64,000 nt of DNA, taken from positions 434,001 through 498,000 of the forward strand of contig CAWBVW010000001.1 in NCBI GenBank assembly GCA_963792365.1. Reading direction: 5' to 3'. The notes beneath the pieces were generated by a model. That model made no database searches and had not been told where the DNA came from. It saw only the letters and a program-made list of their open reading frames with translations. The position numbers were made by a program, and so were the translations under genes. Origin of the DNA: JAOUGY01 sp963792365 (GTDB taxonomy: Bacteria; Actinomycetota; Acidimicrobiia; Spongiisociales; ZC4RG35). Position 1 is the first letter of the stretch; the number at the start of each line of letters is the position of its first letter. Below, in pieces: positions 15,625-24,648 of the stretch.

Positions 15625-16152
15625 TCACTCAGAGGATTCGACCTCGGACGAATCCTCCTCGACCGGCTCGGAGGGCTCGGTATCCTGGTCCGTCGAGCGT
15701 GCGCCGAGCGCCCAGAACGCCAGCGCCGAGAGGCTCGCAAGGCCGAGGCCGAGCGCCAACCACCCCAGCGACGACCCCTCTGATTCTTCCGGCTCCAAAG
15801 GTGCCACCATCCCGACGAGCTCGGGGGCCACCCCCAGATCGGTGAGACGGGTTGGGTTCGACTCCGCCCCCGTCGAGAGATCCTCGAACACGACCACCAG
15901 ATCCACAGGTCGGGTCTCGAACCTGGTCCGATAGATCCCGCTCTGCAGTTCGAGCATTGCGATCGATCGCTGTTCGCTCCCCGGGTCCAGCGCATGGACG
16001 ACGATCGAAGTTCCCGGAGGCGCCTCGACCGACAGCGCAACCTCCACTGTGTTGGAGTTCAACACTGTTGCGTCGGCCGAAGCCTCGCCGAAGGAACCAC
16101 CGAGCACGACAAGACCGGCGAGGGCTGCGAGCATCACTGTGGGCACACCCAT
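15625..16152 (-). CDS. Exported, C-terminally membrane-anchored protein of unknown function
   Basis: A 175-aa protein with an N-terminal signal or anchor segment (MGVPTVMLAALAGLVVLGG), a ~90-residue extracellular part, a second hydrophobic helix (LGWLALGLGLASLSALAFWA) and a short acidic cytoplasmic tail. I recognise no domain. The ATG at 16152 is chosen because the signal segment then begins the protein. It is divergent from the FtsX-like ABC permease, with only 66 bp between the two starts, so shared regulation and a functional link to that exporter are plausible but unproven. Confidence 0.65.
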   Translation of the reverse strand: MGVPTVMLAALAGLVVLGGSFGEASADATVLNSNTVEVALSVEAPPGTSIVVHALDPGSEQRSIAMLELQSGIYRTRFETRPVDLVVVFEDLSTGAESNPTRLTDLGVAPELVGMVAPLEPEESEGSSLGWLALGLGLASLSALAFWALGARSTDQDTEPSEPVEEDSSEVESSE

Positions 16153-16218
16153 CAGCGTATCCGACGTGCGAGGATGGCAAGTGGCATGGGAAGAGACGAC
16201 CGCACCGGCGGTGGTCAC

Positions 16219-18825
16219 GTGTTGACCACCAAACCGTTCACCCGCGCTCCCCTGCTCCTGCTGAGGCGTCCGGCGGTATTCGCGGCGATCGCAGGAGCCG
16301 CCGCAGTTCTGTCGTTGGTGGCCGCATCGACGCCCTTGTACCTGTCGTCGGCGGGGACTTCGGCCCTCGCACGCGAACTCGACGGTCGCTGCCCAGCTTC
16401 GTACCAGTTGGACATCTCATCCTTCCTACCTCCGGACGAAGAGCGCTCACTCCTGCAGAAATCACTGGGACCGCGCATGCTCGAGCCGGTGCTCGTGCTG
16501 GAAGGTTCACTCGGTCAGGCTCGCCTCGGCGGCCGGTCCCACCCGCTGAAGCTGATGTATCGCACCGACTTCGCCGGCGATCTGATCGTGGTGGACAAAG
16601 TGGATGGCACCGGCCTGTGGATGGGCGAGCGACTCGCTGCTGACCTCGGTGCCTCACCCGGCGACACGATCACCATCAACAACGGTCCCATCACTGCGGA
16701 GATCCCCCTTGTTGCCGTGGTCACCGATCTGTACGACCGAAGAGACGAACCGGCCTGGTGCGTCTTCGAAAGCCTCCTGGAACCGACGGCGATGGGAGAC
16801 CTCCCCACACCTCTGGTGTTCGTCGACGACGGTGTCCTCGACGCCGACCACCGGCAGGCGGCGTTCGCCACCTACGGGCCGGTCGGGGTCAACGAGCAGT
16901 GGTCGATCCCCCTCGATGTCAATGGGATGACCGAAGCCGAGGCGACGGCGCTCGTCGACTCGCTCCCAGAGCTCGAGGCGACGCTGGAGGCGGCACATCT
17001 GTCCGAGACCGAAGGCCCCTACGGTCTCGTGGAGAGCTCCGTGCACACCGACATCGACGTCGTCACCGACCGGGTTGCTGCGCTCACCCGCGCACTCGGC
17101 ACCTCCATCGATCCGCTGGCGGCAGCCGTGTTGGCCACCGCGTTGGGGTTGATGGGAATGGCCGGGAGCTATTGGGTCGATCGGCGCCGCGCCGAACTGC
17201 GCTCGTTGTCGGCCCGTGGGCTCCCCCCGTCCGCATTGGGATTGAAGGCCGCATTGGAGGCGAGTGTCCCCATGGCGGTGGGTGCGGTGATCGGGTGGGC
17301 AGTCGCCGGACCCGTGGTGTCGCTATCCGGCCCCGGCGGCCGGATGGACGGGTCTGCCTATGTCACGGCGTTGGGGAGATCCGCCGTCGCCGCCGTCTCC
17401 GGTGTGGTGGTGCTGATGGTCGTGGCCGCCGTTCGGAGCAGAAAGATCCTTCGCGTGTCGGAGGCGGCGGCGCATGGGACGCTTGGACCCGTGCTACCGG
17501 TACTCTTCCTGGCCGCAGCCATATGGGTTCGCTCTCGCCTGGGTGACCGGGCGGTGGTGGTGGGCGACCGGGAACTCGTCGGTTCGATCGATCCACTGGT
17601 GGTGCTCTATCCGATGTTGGCGTTCACGGCCGCCGCCCTCGCCGGAGGCTATCTGCTCGTACGATTGGCCCCGGCGCTCGGGAACCTCGGACGTGGGGCG
17701 GCGGGCTACCTGGCATCTCGACGTATTGCGAGCGCTCCCCTGCTCGCCACCGTGCTGGTGGTGGGAGCGGCAATCCCTGTTGCCACTCTCATCTACTCCG
17801 CGACGCTCACGCGATCGACGACATCGACCATCGACGCCAAAGGCAGGAGCTTCGTGGGCGCCGACGTTTCAGCGCCGGTATACGGCTACGACTCGATACC
17901 GGAGGCCCTCTCCGATCGGTCGACGATCGTTACCAAGGTCGAACGCGCCGAGTTCGCCGGGCAGCAGATCGACGTTCTCGTGGTGGACCCGGGGACATTC
18001 GATCGCGGCGCCTTCTTCGATCCGTCGTTCTCGACCACTCCGCTCGATCAGCTGATGGCGCGACTGGGGCCGCTCGACTCCGGCGCAGCGCCGGCGATCG
18101 TGGCAAACGGAACGCTCGGAAACGGGATTCTCGATGCTCGAGGCATCGATCTTCCGATCCAGGTGGTGGGGACGGCTGATGCCTTTCCAGGCGCGAGACG
18201 GGATCGACCGCTCGTCATCGTTTCGAGGGATGCCATGCAGCAGATCGTCGAAGAGGCCGGGCGCACCCCCGGCGTGTTCCGGTATTTGCTCTGGGTGAAT
18301 GGTGCGACCGCCTCCGAGGTGGCCGAAGCACTTCGAGCGGAGTCGATCGGGTTCGCCTTCACCACCCCAGCGTCCCGAACGCTCGACCTCCTGAAGTTCC
18401 AGTCGGTGGTCTGGACATTCGACTTCCTCGAGTTGTACGCCGCACTGGCCGGCGTGATCGCGATCGGTGCGATTCTCCTGTACTCGGACACCAGGCAGCG
18501 AGCGCGCAACCTGGCGTATGCGCTGGCCCGGCGGATGGGGCTGGCGCGCCGTGACCACATCCGTGCCTCGTACATGGAGACCGCGATCCCACTCCTCGCC
18601 GGTACCGCGCTCGGAGCCATCACAGCGCTGATCACCGCCCGAACCGTGTACCTCGCCCTGGACCCCGTGCCCGAGACACCGCCCGCTTCTCGGTGGGTGC
18701 CGGCCATCGACCTGATCGTCATCACGGTCGTTGCTGCACTCGTGCTCTCGTGGGCGACGGCACAGACGAGTCAGCGCGCAGCCGACTCTGCAGACACTTC
18801 GGAGTTGCTTCGTCATGGGGGGTGA
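16219..18825 (+). CDS. ABC transporter permease, FtsX/MacB-like
   Basis: An 868-aa membrane protein. The N-terminus APLLLLRRPAVFAAIAG enters a first membrane helix followed by a large extracellular part (about residues 40-300), a group of helices, a second extracellular part and a C-terminal helix set, the layout of FtsX-like permeases in actinobacteria. The GTG at 16219 is chosen because it gives a short cytoplasmic start; an ATG at 16186 is an alternative. The two ATPase genes follow with overlaps, so the three proteins should form one transporter. Such systems move lipids, lipoproteins or peptides, or transmit force, rather than import nutrients; the substrate here is unknown. Confidence 0.88.
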   Translation: MLTTKPFTRAPLLLLRRPAVFAAIAGAAAVLSLVAASTPLYLSSAGTSALARELDGRCPASYQLDISSFLPPDEERSLLQKSLGPRMLEPVLVLEGSLGQARLGGRSHPLKLMYRTDFAGDLIVVDKVDGTGLWMGERLAADLGASPGDTITINNGPITAEIPLVAVVTDLYDRRDEPAWCVFESLLEPTAMGDLPTPLVFVDDGVLDADHRQAAFATYGPVGVNEQWSIPLDVNGMTEAEATALVDSLPELEATLEAAHLSETEGPYGLVESSVHTDIDVVTDRVAALTRALGTSIDPLAAAVLATALGLMGMAGSYWVDRRRAELRSLSARGLPPSALGLKAALEASVPMAVGAVIGWAVAGPVVSLSGPGGRMDGSAYVTALGRSAVAAVSGVVVLMVVAAVRSRKILRVSEAAAHGTLGPVLPVLFLAAAIWVRSRLGDRAVVVGDRELVGSIDPLVVLYPMLAFTAAALAGGYLLVRLAPALGNLGRGAAGYLASRRIASAPLLATVLVVGAAIPVATLIYSATLTRSTTSTIDAKGRSFVGADVSAPVYGYDSIPEALSDRSTIVTKVERAEFAGQQIDVLVVDPGTFDRGAFFDPSFSTTPLDQLMARLGPLDSGAAPAIVANGTLGNGILDARGIDLPIQVVGTADAFPGARRDRPLVIVSRDAMQQIVEEAGRTPGVFRYLLWVNGATASEVAEALRAESIGFAFTTPASRTLDLLKFQSVVWTFDFLELYAALAGVIAIGAILLYSDTRQRARNLAYALARRMGLARRDHIRASYMETAIPLLAGTALGAITALITARTVYLALDPVPETPPASRWVPAIDLIVITVVAALVLSWATAQTSQRAADSADTSELLRHGG

Positions 18826-19483
18826 AACACAGGTGACCGTGCTCGGCCTCGGCCGTTCCTACCGTGCTGCCGGAGGCCAGGTCTGGGCGTTTCGCGACGT
18901 CGACCTGATCGTGGCACGCGGATCGCTCACGGTGCTCGCCGGACCGTCCGGCGCGGGGAAGTCCACCCTGCTCCGGATCATCGGAGCCATCGACCGACCC
19001 ACCGAGGGCTCGGTGACGGTCGACGAGGTCGAGATCGGTGGCCTGTCGGACAGAGCCAGGAGAAGGTGGCGCAGACGCCACCTCGGATACGTGTTCCAAG
19101 ACCCCGCAGAGAACCTCCTGCCGTACCTGAGCGTCGCCGAACACCTCGATCTGGCGACGCAGATCCGGGGGTCCCGCTCGAACTGGGCGGACCTCGCACG
19201 TCACCTCGAGATCGACCCCTTGCTCGACGAGCGACCTGAGCGGCTCAGCAGCGGACAACAGCAGCGAGTAGCGCTGGCGATGGCAGCGGTCGGTGATCCG
19301 GCGATCGTGGTCGCCGATGAGCCGACGGCGGAACTCGATCAGGCATCTGCGTGGCTCGCCATCGAGACACTTCGAGCGTTGATCGCTGCCGGCTCGACCG
19401 TGGTCGTCTCGTCTCACGACGTCGACGTCATCCGGGCGAGCGACACCGTCCACCGACTCGAGCACCATCAGGACCGCACATGA
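18815..19483 (+). CDS. ABC transporter ATPase, LolD/MacB-like (first)
   Basis: A 222-aa ATPase with Walker A GPSGAGKST, signature region LSSGQQQRVALA, Walker B IVVADEPTAELD and an H-loop His in VVVSSHDVDV, all as in the LolD/MacB group. The ATG at 18815 overlaps the permease stop by 11 bp; a GTG at 18833 is an alternative. It forms a single transporter with the permease upstream and the second ATPase downstream (ATGA overlap). Having two different ATPases suggests that they work as a heterodimer on the single large permease. Confidence 0.93.
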   Translation: MGGETQVTVLGLGRSYRAAGGQVWAFRDVDLIVARGSLTVLAGPSGAGKSTLLRIIGAIDRPTEGSVTVDEVEIGGLSDRARRRWRRRHLGYVFQDPAENLLPYLSVAEHLDLATQIRGSRSNWADLARHLEIDPLLDERPERLSSGQQQRVALAMAAVGDPAIVVADEPTAELDQASAWLAIETLRALIAAGSTVVVSSHDVDVIRASDTVHRLEHHQDRT

Positions 19484-20121
19484 CCCCCGTGCTCGAGCTC
19501 GCATCATTGACCAAATCGTTCCGACGGGGAATCGGGCGGGTGGAGGTGTTGCGCGGCGTCGATCTGGTGATTCATCCAGGGGAGATCGTCATGATCCGTG
19601 GCCGGTCGGGGACCGGCAAGACGACACTGCTGTCGATCCTGGCCGGGTGGCTCGAGGCCGATGGGGGCACCGTCAGATGGCATCCCGACATCGCGGTCGA
19701 TCCCACCTCCTGGGACCGGGTCGCGGTCATCCCCCAGACGCTGGGCATGCTGAGCGAGCTGACGGTCGCCGACAACGTCGCCCTGCCACATCGACTCGGA
19801 ACGGCTCCCGACGACGGAACCGCCGCCATGATCGAGCTCGAGATCGATGCCGTACGCGATCGGTGGATCGATGCCGTGTCGCTCGGCGAGCAACAGCGGG
19901 CCGCCATCGCCCGCGCCATCGCGGCCCGGCCGCGGCTGATCCTCGCTGACGAGCCGACATCCCACCTCGATCCCGATCGTCTCGCTCTGGTGTGGACCAT
20001 GCTCCGACGGATGGGCAACGAATACGGGCTGTCGGTGGTCGCCGCCACCCACGATCCCGATGCACTGCTGTTCGCCGATCGGGTCCTCGAGATCGAGAAC
20101 GGCATCTTGACGCAGACCTGA
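19480..20121 (+). CDS. ABC transporter ATPase (second)
   Basis: A 213-aa ATPase with Walker A GRSGTGKTT and Walker B LILADEPTSHLD. Its signature motif is altered to VSLGEQQRAAIA, where the usual second Gly is Glu, while the first ATPase has LSSGQ; this is the kind of asymmetry seen in heterodimeric ABC transporters with one weaker site. The H-loop His is in VVAATHDPDA. Translation starts at an ATGA overlap with the first ATPase. It ends 86 bp before leuC. Confidence 0.92.
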   Translation: MTPVLELASLTKSFRRGIGRVEVLRGVDLVIHPGEIVMIRGRSGTGKTTLLSILAGWLEADGGTVRWHPDIAVDPTSWDRVAVIPQTLGMLSELTVADNVALPHRLGTAPDDGTAAMIELEIDAVRDRWIDAVSLGEQQRAAIARAIAARPRLILADEPTSHLDPDRLALVWTMLRRMGNEYGLSVVAATHDPDALLFADRVLEIENGILTQT

Positions 20122-20207
20122 GGCTCGAAAGCAAAGCCGTCCGGCCGGCCCTGGCCTCGACTGCATCGGGGCTCACTACTCTTGTCCTCCCCGGGAGACG
20201 GAACGAA

Positions 20208-21629
20208 ATGACACAGCCACGAACACTCTTCGAAAAGGTCTGGGATGACCATGTGGTCCGGCAGGCGCCGGGCGAGCCCGCCCTGCTCTACATCGACCTG
20301 CACCTCGTGCACGAGGTCACATCGCCACAGGCTTTCGACAGCCTCAGACTGGCCGGCCGAACCGTCAGGCGCCCCGAACTGACGCTTTCGACCATCGACC
20401 ACGGCGTCCCCACCACTGGACGGGAACTGGGCATCACCGATCCGATGTCCAAGCGTCAGATCGACACCCTGATACAGAATTGTGAGGAGTTCGACATCAC
20501 GCTGTTCGGACTCGAAGACCCCCGCCAGGGCATCGTCCATGTCATCGGACCGGAACAAGGTGTCACACAGCCGGGTATGACGATCGTATGTGGCGACAGC
20601 CACACTGCGACCCATGGCGCATTCGGTGCACTCGCCTTCGGAATCGGCACCTCCGAGGTGGAGCACGTGCTCGCCACCCAGACTCTCCCACAGGACAAGC
20701 CGAAGTCGATGGCCGTCATCGTCGAAGGGGCACTCCCCCGGGGCGTCACCGCCAAGGACGTGATTCTCGGGATCATCGCCCGGATCGGAACCGCCGGCGG
20801 TACCGGACATGTGATCGAGTATCGAGGCTCCACCATCGAGTCGCTGTCGATGGAGGGTCGAATGACCATCTGCAACATGTCCATCGAAGGTGGCGCCCGT
20901 GCCGGCATGATTTCGCCCGATGACACGACGTATGCGTATCTCGAGGGCCGCCCGAGGGCGCCCAAGGGTGCAACATGGGAAGCGGCGCTGGACGATTGGC
21001 GATCACTACCAAGTGACGAAGGGTCGTCATACGACAACGAGTTGCTGATCGATGCCGCCGATCTCCAGCCCTATGTGTCATGGGGCACAAACCCGGGCCA
21101 AACGCTCCCGATCTCAGACCGCGTTCCGGACCCCGCGGCGATCGACGACCCGATCGAGCGAGCATCCGCGCAACGGGCTCTGGCCTACATGGACCTCGAA
21201 CCGTCGACACCCATCACCGACATCAGGATCGATCGCGTGTTCCTCGGTTCGTGCACCAACGGCCGAATCGAAGATCTGCGGCTGGCCGCCAGTCTTCTCC
21301 AGGGCAAGAAGGTTGCCTCGAGCGTGTCGGCGATGGTCGTGCCTGGCTCCGGCCTGGTGAAGGTGCAGGCCGAAGAAGAGGGCCTCGATCGGATCTTCAA
21401 GGAGGCGGGATTCGAGTGGCGCGACGCCGGATGCTCGATGTGCCTCGGCATGAACCCGGACATCCTCGCCCCTGGAGAGCGCTGCGCATCCACTTCGAAC
21501 CGCAACTTCGAAGGTCGCCAGGGCAAGGGCGGTCGGACTCATCTCGTGTCGCCGGCGATGGCGGTGGCGGCCGCTGTCGAGGGCCACTTCGTCGACGTTC
21601 GGGAATGGGCCGGAGAGGAGACATCATGA
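20208..21629 (+). CDS. leuC: 3-isopropylmalate dehydratase large subunit
   Basis: A 473-aa aconitase-family protein that, with LeuD, turns 2-isopropylmalate into 3-isopropylmalate in leucine synthesis. Iron-sulphur cluster ligands are visible in FLGSCTNGRIEDLR and in the pair DAGCSMCLGMNPD; STIDHGVPT and CGDSHTATHGAFGALAFGIG are further family marks. The start ATG at 20208 follows a GGGAGA ribosome-binding site. Length fits the family (466 aa in E. coli). The 86 bp upstream show no leader peptide or T-box that I can recognise. The stop overlaps leuD as ATGA. Confidence 0.97.
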   Translation: MTQPRTLFEKVWDDHVVRQAPGEPALLYIDLHLVHEVTSPQAFDSLRLAGRTVRRPELTLSTIDHGVPTTGRELGITDPMSKRQIDTLIQNCEEFDITLFGLEDPRQGIVHVIGPEQGVTQPGMTIVCGDSHTATHGAFGALAFGIGTSEVEHVLATQTLPQDKPKSMAVIVEGALPRGVTAKDVILGIIARIGTAGGTGHVIEYRGSTIESLSMEGRMTICNMSIEGGARAGMISPDDTTYAYLEGRPRAPKGATWEAALDDWRSLPSDEGSSYDNELLIDAADLQPYVSWGTNPGQTLPISDRVPDPAAIDDPIERASAQRALAYMDLEPSTPITDIRIDRVFLGSCTNGRIEDLRLAASLLQGKKVASSVSAMVVPGSGLVKVQAEEEGLDRIFKEAGFEWRDAGCSMCLGMNPDILAPGERCASTSNRNFEGRQGKGGRTHLVSPAMAVAAAVEGHFVDVREWAGEETS

Positions 21630-22219
21630 ACCCGGTCACGATGATCACGGGCTCCATGGTTCCGCTTCCACGGGCAAACGTGGACACGGACCAGATCATG
21701 CCCAAGCAGTTCCTCAAGCGAGTGGAACGCAGCGGATACGGCGAGTTCGTCTTCTACGACTGGAAGCGAGACGAAGAGGACTTCGTGCTCGAACGCCCGG
21801 AGTATCAGAACGCCAAGGTGCTGGTGACCGGTCCGAACTTCGGATCGGGGTCTTCACGTGAGCACGCCCCGTGGGGACTCCAGGATTGGGGCTTCGAAGC
21901 GATCATCGCATCTTCTTTTGCAGACATCTTCCGCAACAACTGCAACAAGATCGGACTGCTGCCCGTGGAACTATCCGAGAAAGAGGTGCAGTGGCTCATC
22001 GAGCTGGCAGACGCAGATCCGGCAGCACAGATCACGGTGGACGTCGCTCAGCAGACCGTCACCTATGGCGGTGAGTTCGAGGCCCGGTTCGCCATCGATG
22101 AATTCACAAAGCACCGGCTCCTGAACGGCCTCGACGACATCGGAATCACCCTTCAGGCGGAAGCCGAGATCGCAGCCTTCGAGTCGGCCCGACCGGCACA
22201 CAAGCCGTCCTTGGCCTGA
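21626..22219 (+). CDS. leuD: 3-isopropylmalate dehydratase small subunit
   Basis: A 197-aa partner of LeuC. Family marks are ANVDTDQIMPKQFLKRVER, GPNFGSGSSREHAPWGL and SFADIFRNNCNKIGLLPV, which shape the substrate-binding swivelling domain. Translation is coupled to leuC through the ATGA overlap. The other leucine genes (leuA, leuB) are not in the window. Confidence 0.97.
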   Translation: MNPVTMITGSMVPLPRANVDTDQIMPKQFLKRVERSGYGEFVFYDWKRDEEDFVLERPEYQNAKVLVTGPNFGSGSSREHAPWGLQDWGFEAIIASSFADIFRNNCNKIGLLPVELSEKEVQWLIELADADPAAQITVDVAQQTVTYGGEFEARFAIDEFTKHRLLNGLDDIGITLQAEAEIAAFESARPAHKPSLA

Positions 22220-22228
22220 TCCGGCGCC

Positions 22229-22966
22229 GTGGTCGACTACCCGCAGCTTCCACCCGATCCTGTCCCGCGCCCGGCGCTCGTTCAGCGGTGGGATGCGCTC
22301 ACCTTCGCCCACTGGCCGTACCCACCCAACGTGATTCAGAAGGTTCTGCCCCGAGGTCTGCAAGTCGACACGCACGAGGGACAGGCATGGGTCGGCCTCG
22401 TACCTTTCCGGATGGTGAAGGTTCGACCGCCTGGCGTGCCGGTTCCACCATGGATCACGACTTTCCCGGAAACCAACGTCAGGACCTACGTCCGAGGCCC
22501 CGATGGCGGCACCGGTGTGTGGTTCTCGTCGTTGGAGATAACGCGCTTGCTCGGAGTGATGGTGGCACGCACCGTGTTCCGGGTGCCCTACACGTGGGCG
22601 TCGATGGACATCGTCCAAAGGCAAGGTGACGTCTCGTATCGGTCGCGCAGGAGGTGGCCAAGTCCAAGAGGTGCCCAGGCCAACATGCACGTCAGGTTGG
22701 GAGGGCCTTCCGAACACACTCCACTGGTCGACTTCCTCGTCAACCGATGGAGGGCGTACACCACTTCCTCGAGCGGATCGGTCATCTATGCGCCTGTGGC
22801 CCACGAACCATGGGACCTATATGACGCCGAGCTGAGCGGGCTGTCACAGGATCTGTTGGATGCCGCCGGATTGCCCCCTCCGACCGGATCACCCCTCCTG
22901 CACTACTCGCCGGGAGTCAGCGCCCGGGTGGGGCTCCCCCGTAGCGCCGAACCATCTCGTCGCTGA
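22229..22966 (+). CDS. DUF2071 (YqjF-like) family protein
   Basis: A 245-aa soluble protein of the DUF2071 family, related to acetoacetate decarboxylase-like folds: RWDALTFAHWPYPPNVIQKV, GQAWVGLVPFRMVKVRPPG and ETNVRTYVRGPDGGTGVWF are characteristic. No catalytic role is established for the family that I can cite. The GTG at 22229, 9 bp after leuD, is the likely start and suggests read-through from leuCD. The last 50 bp overlap the tail of the convergent serine hydrolase gene. Confidence 0.88.
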   Translation: MVDYPQLPPDPVPRPALVQRWDALTFAHWPYPPNVIQKVLPRGLQVDTHEGQAWVGLVPFRMVKVRPPGVPVPPWITTFPETNVRTYVRGPDGGTGVWFSSLEITRLLGVMVARTVFRVPYTWASMDIVQRQGDVSYRSRRRWPSPRGAQANMHVRLGGPSEHTPLVDFLVNRWRAYTTSSSGSVIYAPVAHEPWDLYDAELSGLSQDLLDAAGLPPPTGSPLLHYSPGVSARVGLPRSAEPSRR

Positions 22967-23750
22967 AGCCAGGCCACGTTTGCATGGCCCAGGTGTCGAA
23001 ATCCCTGTTCGTCAGTGCCAGAACGGAGACCTCGGTGGTCGGATCGACCCACAGGAATGTCCCGGCACCGCCGAAGTGACCGTACGTCTGCGGCGACGTT
23101 GCGTCACCGGTCCAGTGCGGATGTTTGTTTCCTTTGATCTCGAACCCGAGTCCCCACGGATTCGGAGCGAATCGCCCGACCCCCGGAAGCACTCCGGCGA
23201 GCTCGGGGAACTGGACGGCGGTGGCTACTCGAAGCGTCGACGCACCGACGAGTGTGGGCTCCCCGATTTCTTGGGCGAAGCGAATCAGGTCTGAGACCGG
23301 ACCGTACACCGCATGGGCGGGCGATCCCCGCAGCGACGTGTCGAGCATGCCCAGCGGAGCGAACACTGCTTCGTGGAGGTAGCTGTCGAAAGGCATACCC
23401 GCCGCCCCTGCGAGGGCGTCGGCGAAGATTTCGATCCCTGTGTTGGAGTAGATGCGCCGCTCACCCACATTGGCGACCGTCCCAGGGCCATCGAACGCAT
23501 ACCCTGCAGCGTGCGAGAGGAGATGGCGGATCGTGGCTCCCGGCCGTCCCGCCGGCATGTCCAGTTCGATGGTGTGCTCCTCGATCGCCACCAGGCCCGC
23601 ATAGGCAGCCATCAGCTTGGAGATGGAGGCAAGCCGCGTGGACCAAGAGAGCGCGCCACCGCTCGCGACCACCTTTCCTTCGACGATCACAGCTGCTGCG
23701 GCTTGTCGAACCGGCCAGACCTCGAGCACCCGTGAGACATCATCCATCAT
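22917..23750 (-). CDS. Serine hydrolase of the beta-lactamase / DD-peptidase-like family
   Basis: A 277-aa protein of the class C beta-lactamase-related family. The catalytic Ser-x-x-Lys is in LASISKLMAAY, the Tyr-x-Asn in RIYSNTGIEI, and the third motif is HFGGAG. No signal peptide is seen, so it is probably a cytoplasmic esterase or peptidase rather than a true beta-lactamase. The start is the ATG at 23750, overlapping the GDPD stop, which makes it the second gene of a GDPD-hydrolase pair. Its 3' end runs 50 bp into the convergent DUF2071 gene. Confidence 0.9.
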   Translation of the reverse strand: MMDDVSRVLEVWPVRQAAAAVIVEGKVVASGGALSWSTRLASISKLMAAYAGLVAIEEHTIELDMPAGRPGATIRHLLSHAAGYAFDGPGTVANVGERRIYSNTGIEIFADALAGAAGMPFDSYLHEAVFAPLGMLDTSLRGSPAHAVYGPVSDLIRFAQEIGEPTLVGASTLRVATAVQFPELAGVLPGVGRFAPNPWGLGFEIKGNKHPHWTGDATSPQTYGHFGGAGTFLWVDPTTEVSVLALTNRDFDTWAMQTWPGFSDEMVRRYGGAPPGR

Positions 23751-24571
23751 TCCGGCCCGGTCCACGAGCCCCTGTGCTCGAGCACCTGCCGCAACAGGTC
23801 GGGCCGATCGGTGATGATCCCGTGGACGCCCCAATCGAGCAGCCGATGCATCTCGTCCGGCTCGTTGACCGTCCAAACATGGACTTGGGAACCGGCGTGG
23901 GTGTGTTTTTGAACGGACCTCTCGGTGACGACCCGGAGCCTGCCGTAGCGCTCTGGCACCTGTAGGGCATGAGCCGGTCGGGGATGACGCCCGGAGGCGG
24001 CCGCCGCCCAGCGGAGGAAGGTGGCACGGGGGCCTGTGGAGGTGGCGACCCGATCGGCGGTCAGGCGGCGGAAACGCCGGATTCTTGCATCGTCGAAACC
24101 GCCGACGATCACCCGGTCCCAGAGGTCCAGACGCCCGATGAGCTTCGCCAGTGGGCCTTCCGTTCCATCACGCTTCAGGTCGATGATGAGCTTGCTGTCG
24201 TGGAATACCGAGACCACCTCCTCCAACGAAGGGACTCGGACTCCTATACCTCGGAACGGGTATCCGGCCTCGGGATCATGCCGATACCCGGCATCGACAG
24301 CCGACAGCTCGCCGAATCGCCACATCCCCACGTCGCCATGGACGTCGGTCGTCCTATCGAGAGTGTCGTCGTGCAAGCACACCACCACGTCGTCGGCTGT
24401 CACATGGACATCCGTCTCGAACCACCGAATCCCGAGGTCGTACGCCCCCTGGAACGCCGGCATCGTGTTCTCCGGCCACAACAAGCGGCTCCCCCGGTGG
24501 GCGATGGCCAGGGGTAGCGGCTCATCGAGCACGGCCGCAAGCCCTCGCATGTCTGATTGCCCGGTGGTCAT
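23747..24571 (-). CDS. Glycerophosphodiester phosphodiesterase family protein
   Basis: A 274-aa GDPD-family enzyme that would release glycerol-3-phosphate from glycerophosphodiesters. The core is complete: IAHRGSRLLWPENTMPAF, FETDVHVTADDVVVCLHDDT and the C-terminal VHVWTVNEPDEMHRLLDWGV, giving the His pair and the Glu/Asp metal ligands. No signal peptide is seen, so it acts in the cytoplasm. The ATG at 24571 is chosen over further upstream starts because those run into the HU terminator. It is followed by the serine hydrolase with an ATGA overlap. Confidence 0.93.
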   Translation of the reverse strand: MTTGQSDMRGLAAVLDEPLPLAIAHRGSRLLWPENTMPAFQGAYDLGIRWFETDVHVTADDVVVCLHDDTLDRTTDVHGDVGMWRFGELSAVDAGYRHDPEAGYPFRGIGVRVPSLEEVVSVFHDSKLIIDLKRDGTEGPLAKLIGRLDLWDRVIVGGFDDARIRRFRRLTADRVATSTGPRATFLRWAAAASGRHPRPAHALQVPERYGRLRVVTERSVQKHTHAGSQVHVWTVNEPDEMHRLLDWGVHGIITDRPDLLRQVLEHRGSWTGPE

Positions 24572-24594
24572 GTACCCATTGCACCACATCCACG

Positions 24595-24633
24595 AAAAAA
24601 AGGGCCGGACCCCACGAGCTGTGGGGTCCGGCC
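24595..24633 (-). terminator. Intrinsic terminator of the HU gene
   Basis: A 13-bp perfect stem (24603-24615 with 24621-24633, GGCCGGACCCCAC and its complement) with a 5-base loop, followed on the minus strand by seven T's (A's at 24595-24601 on the plus strand). It sits 15 bp after the HU stop codon and is the most classical terminator in the window. Confidence 0.95.
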
Positions 24634-24648
24634 TTCCTCAGATACGGA

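Noticed and set aside
20122..20207. Leucine leader peptide or T-box before leuC
   Set aside because: No short frame with Leu codons and no T-box consensus could be found in the 86 bp.
21080..21625. Upstream extension of leuD into the leuC region
   Set aside because: LeuD begins with its family N-terminus at 21626 and the ATGA overlap explains the start; the earlier part is a shadow of leuC.
22917..23750. Antibiotic-resistance beta-lactamase
   Set aside because: SxxK and Tyr motifs fit the wider class C-related hydrolase family, but there is no signal peptide; an esterase or peptidase role is more likely.
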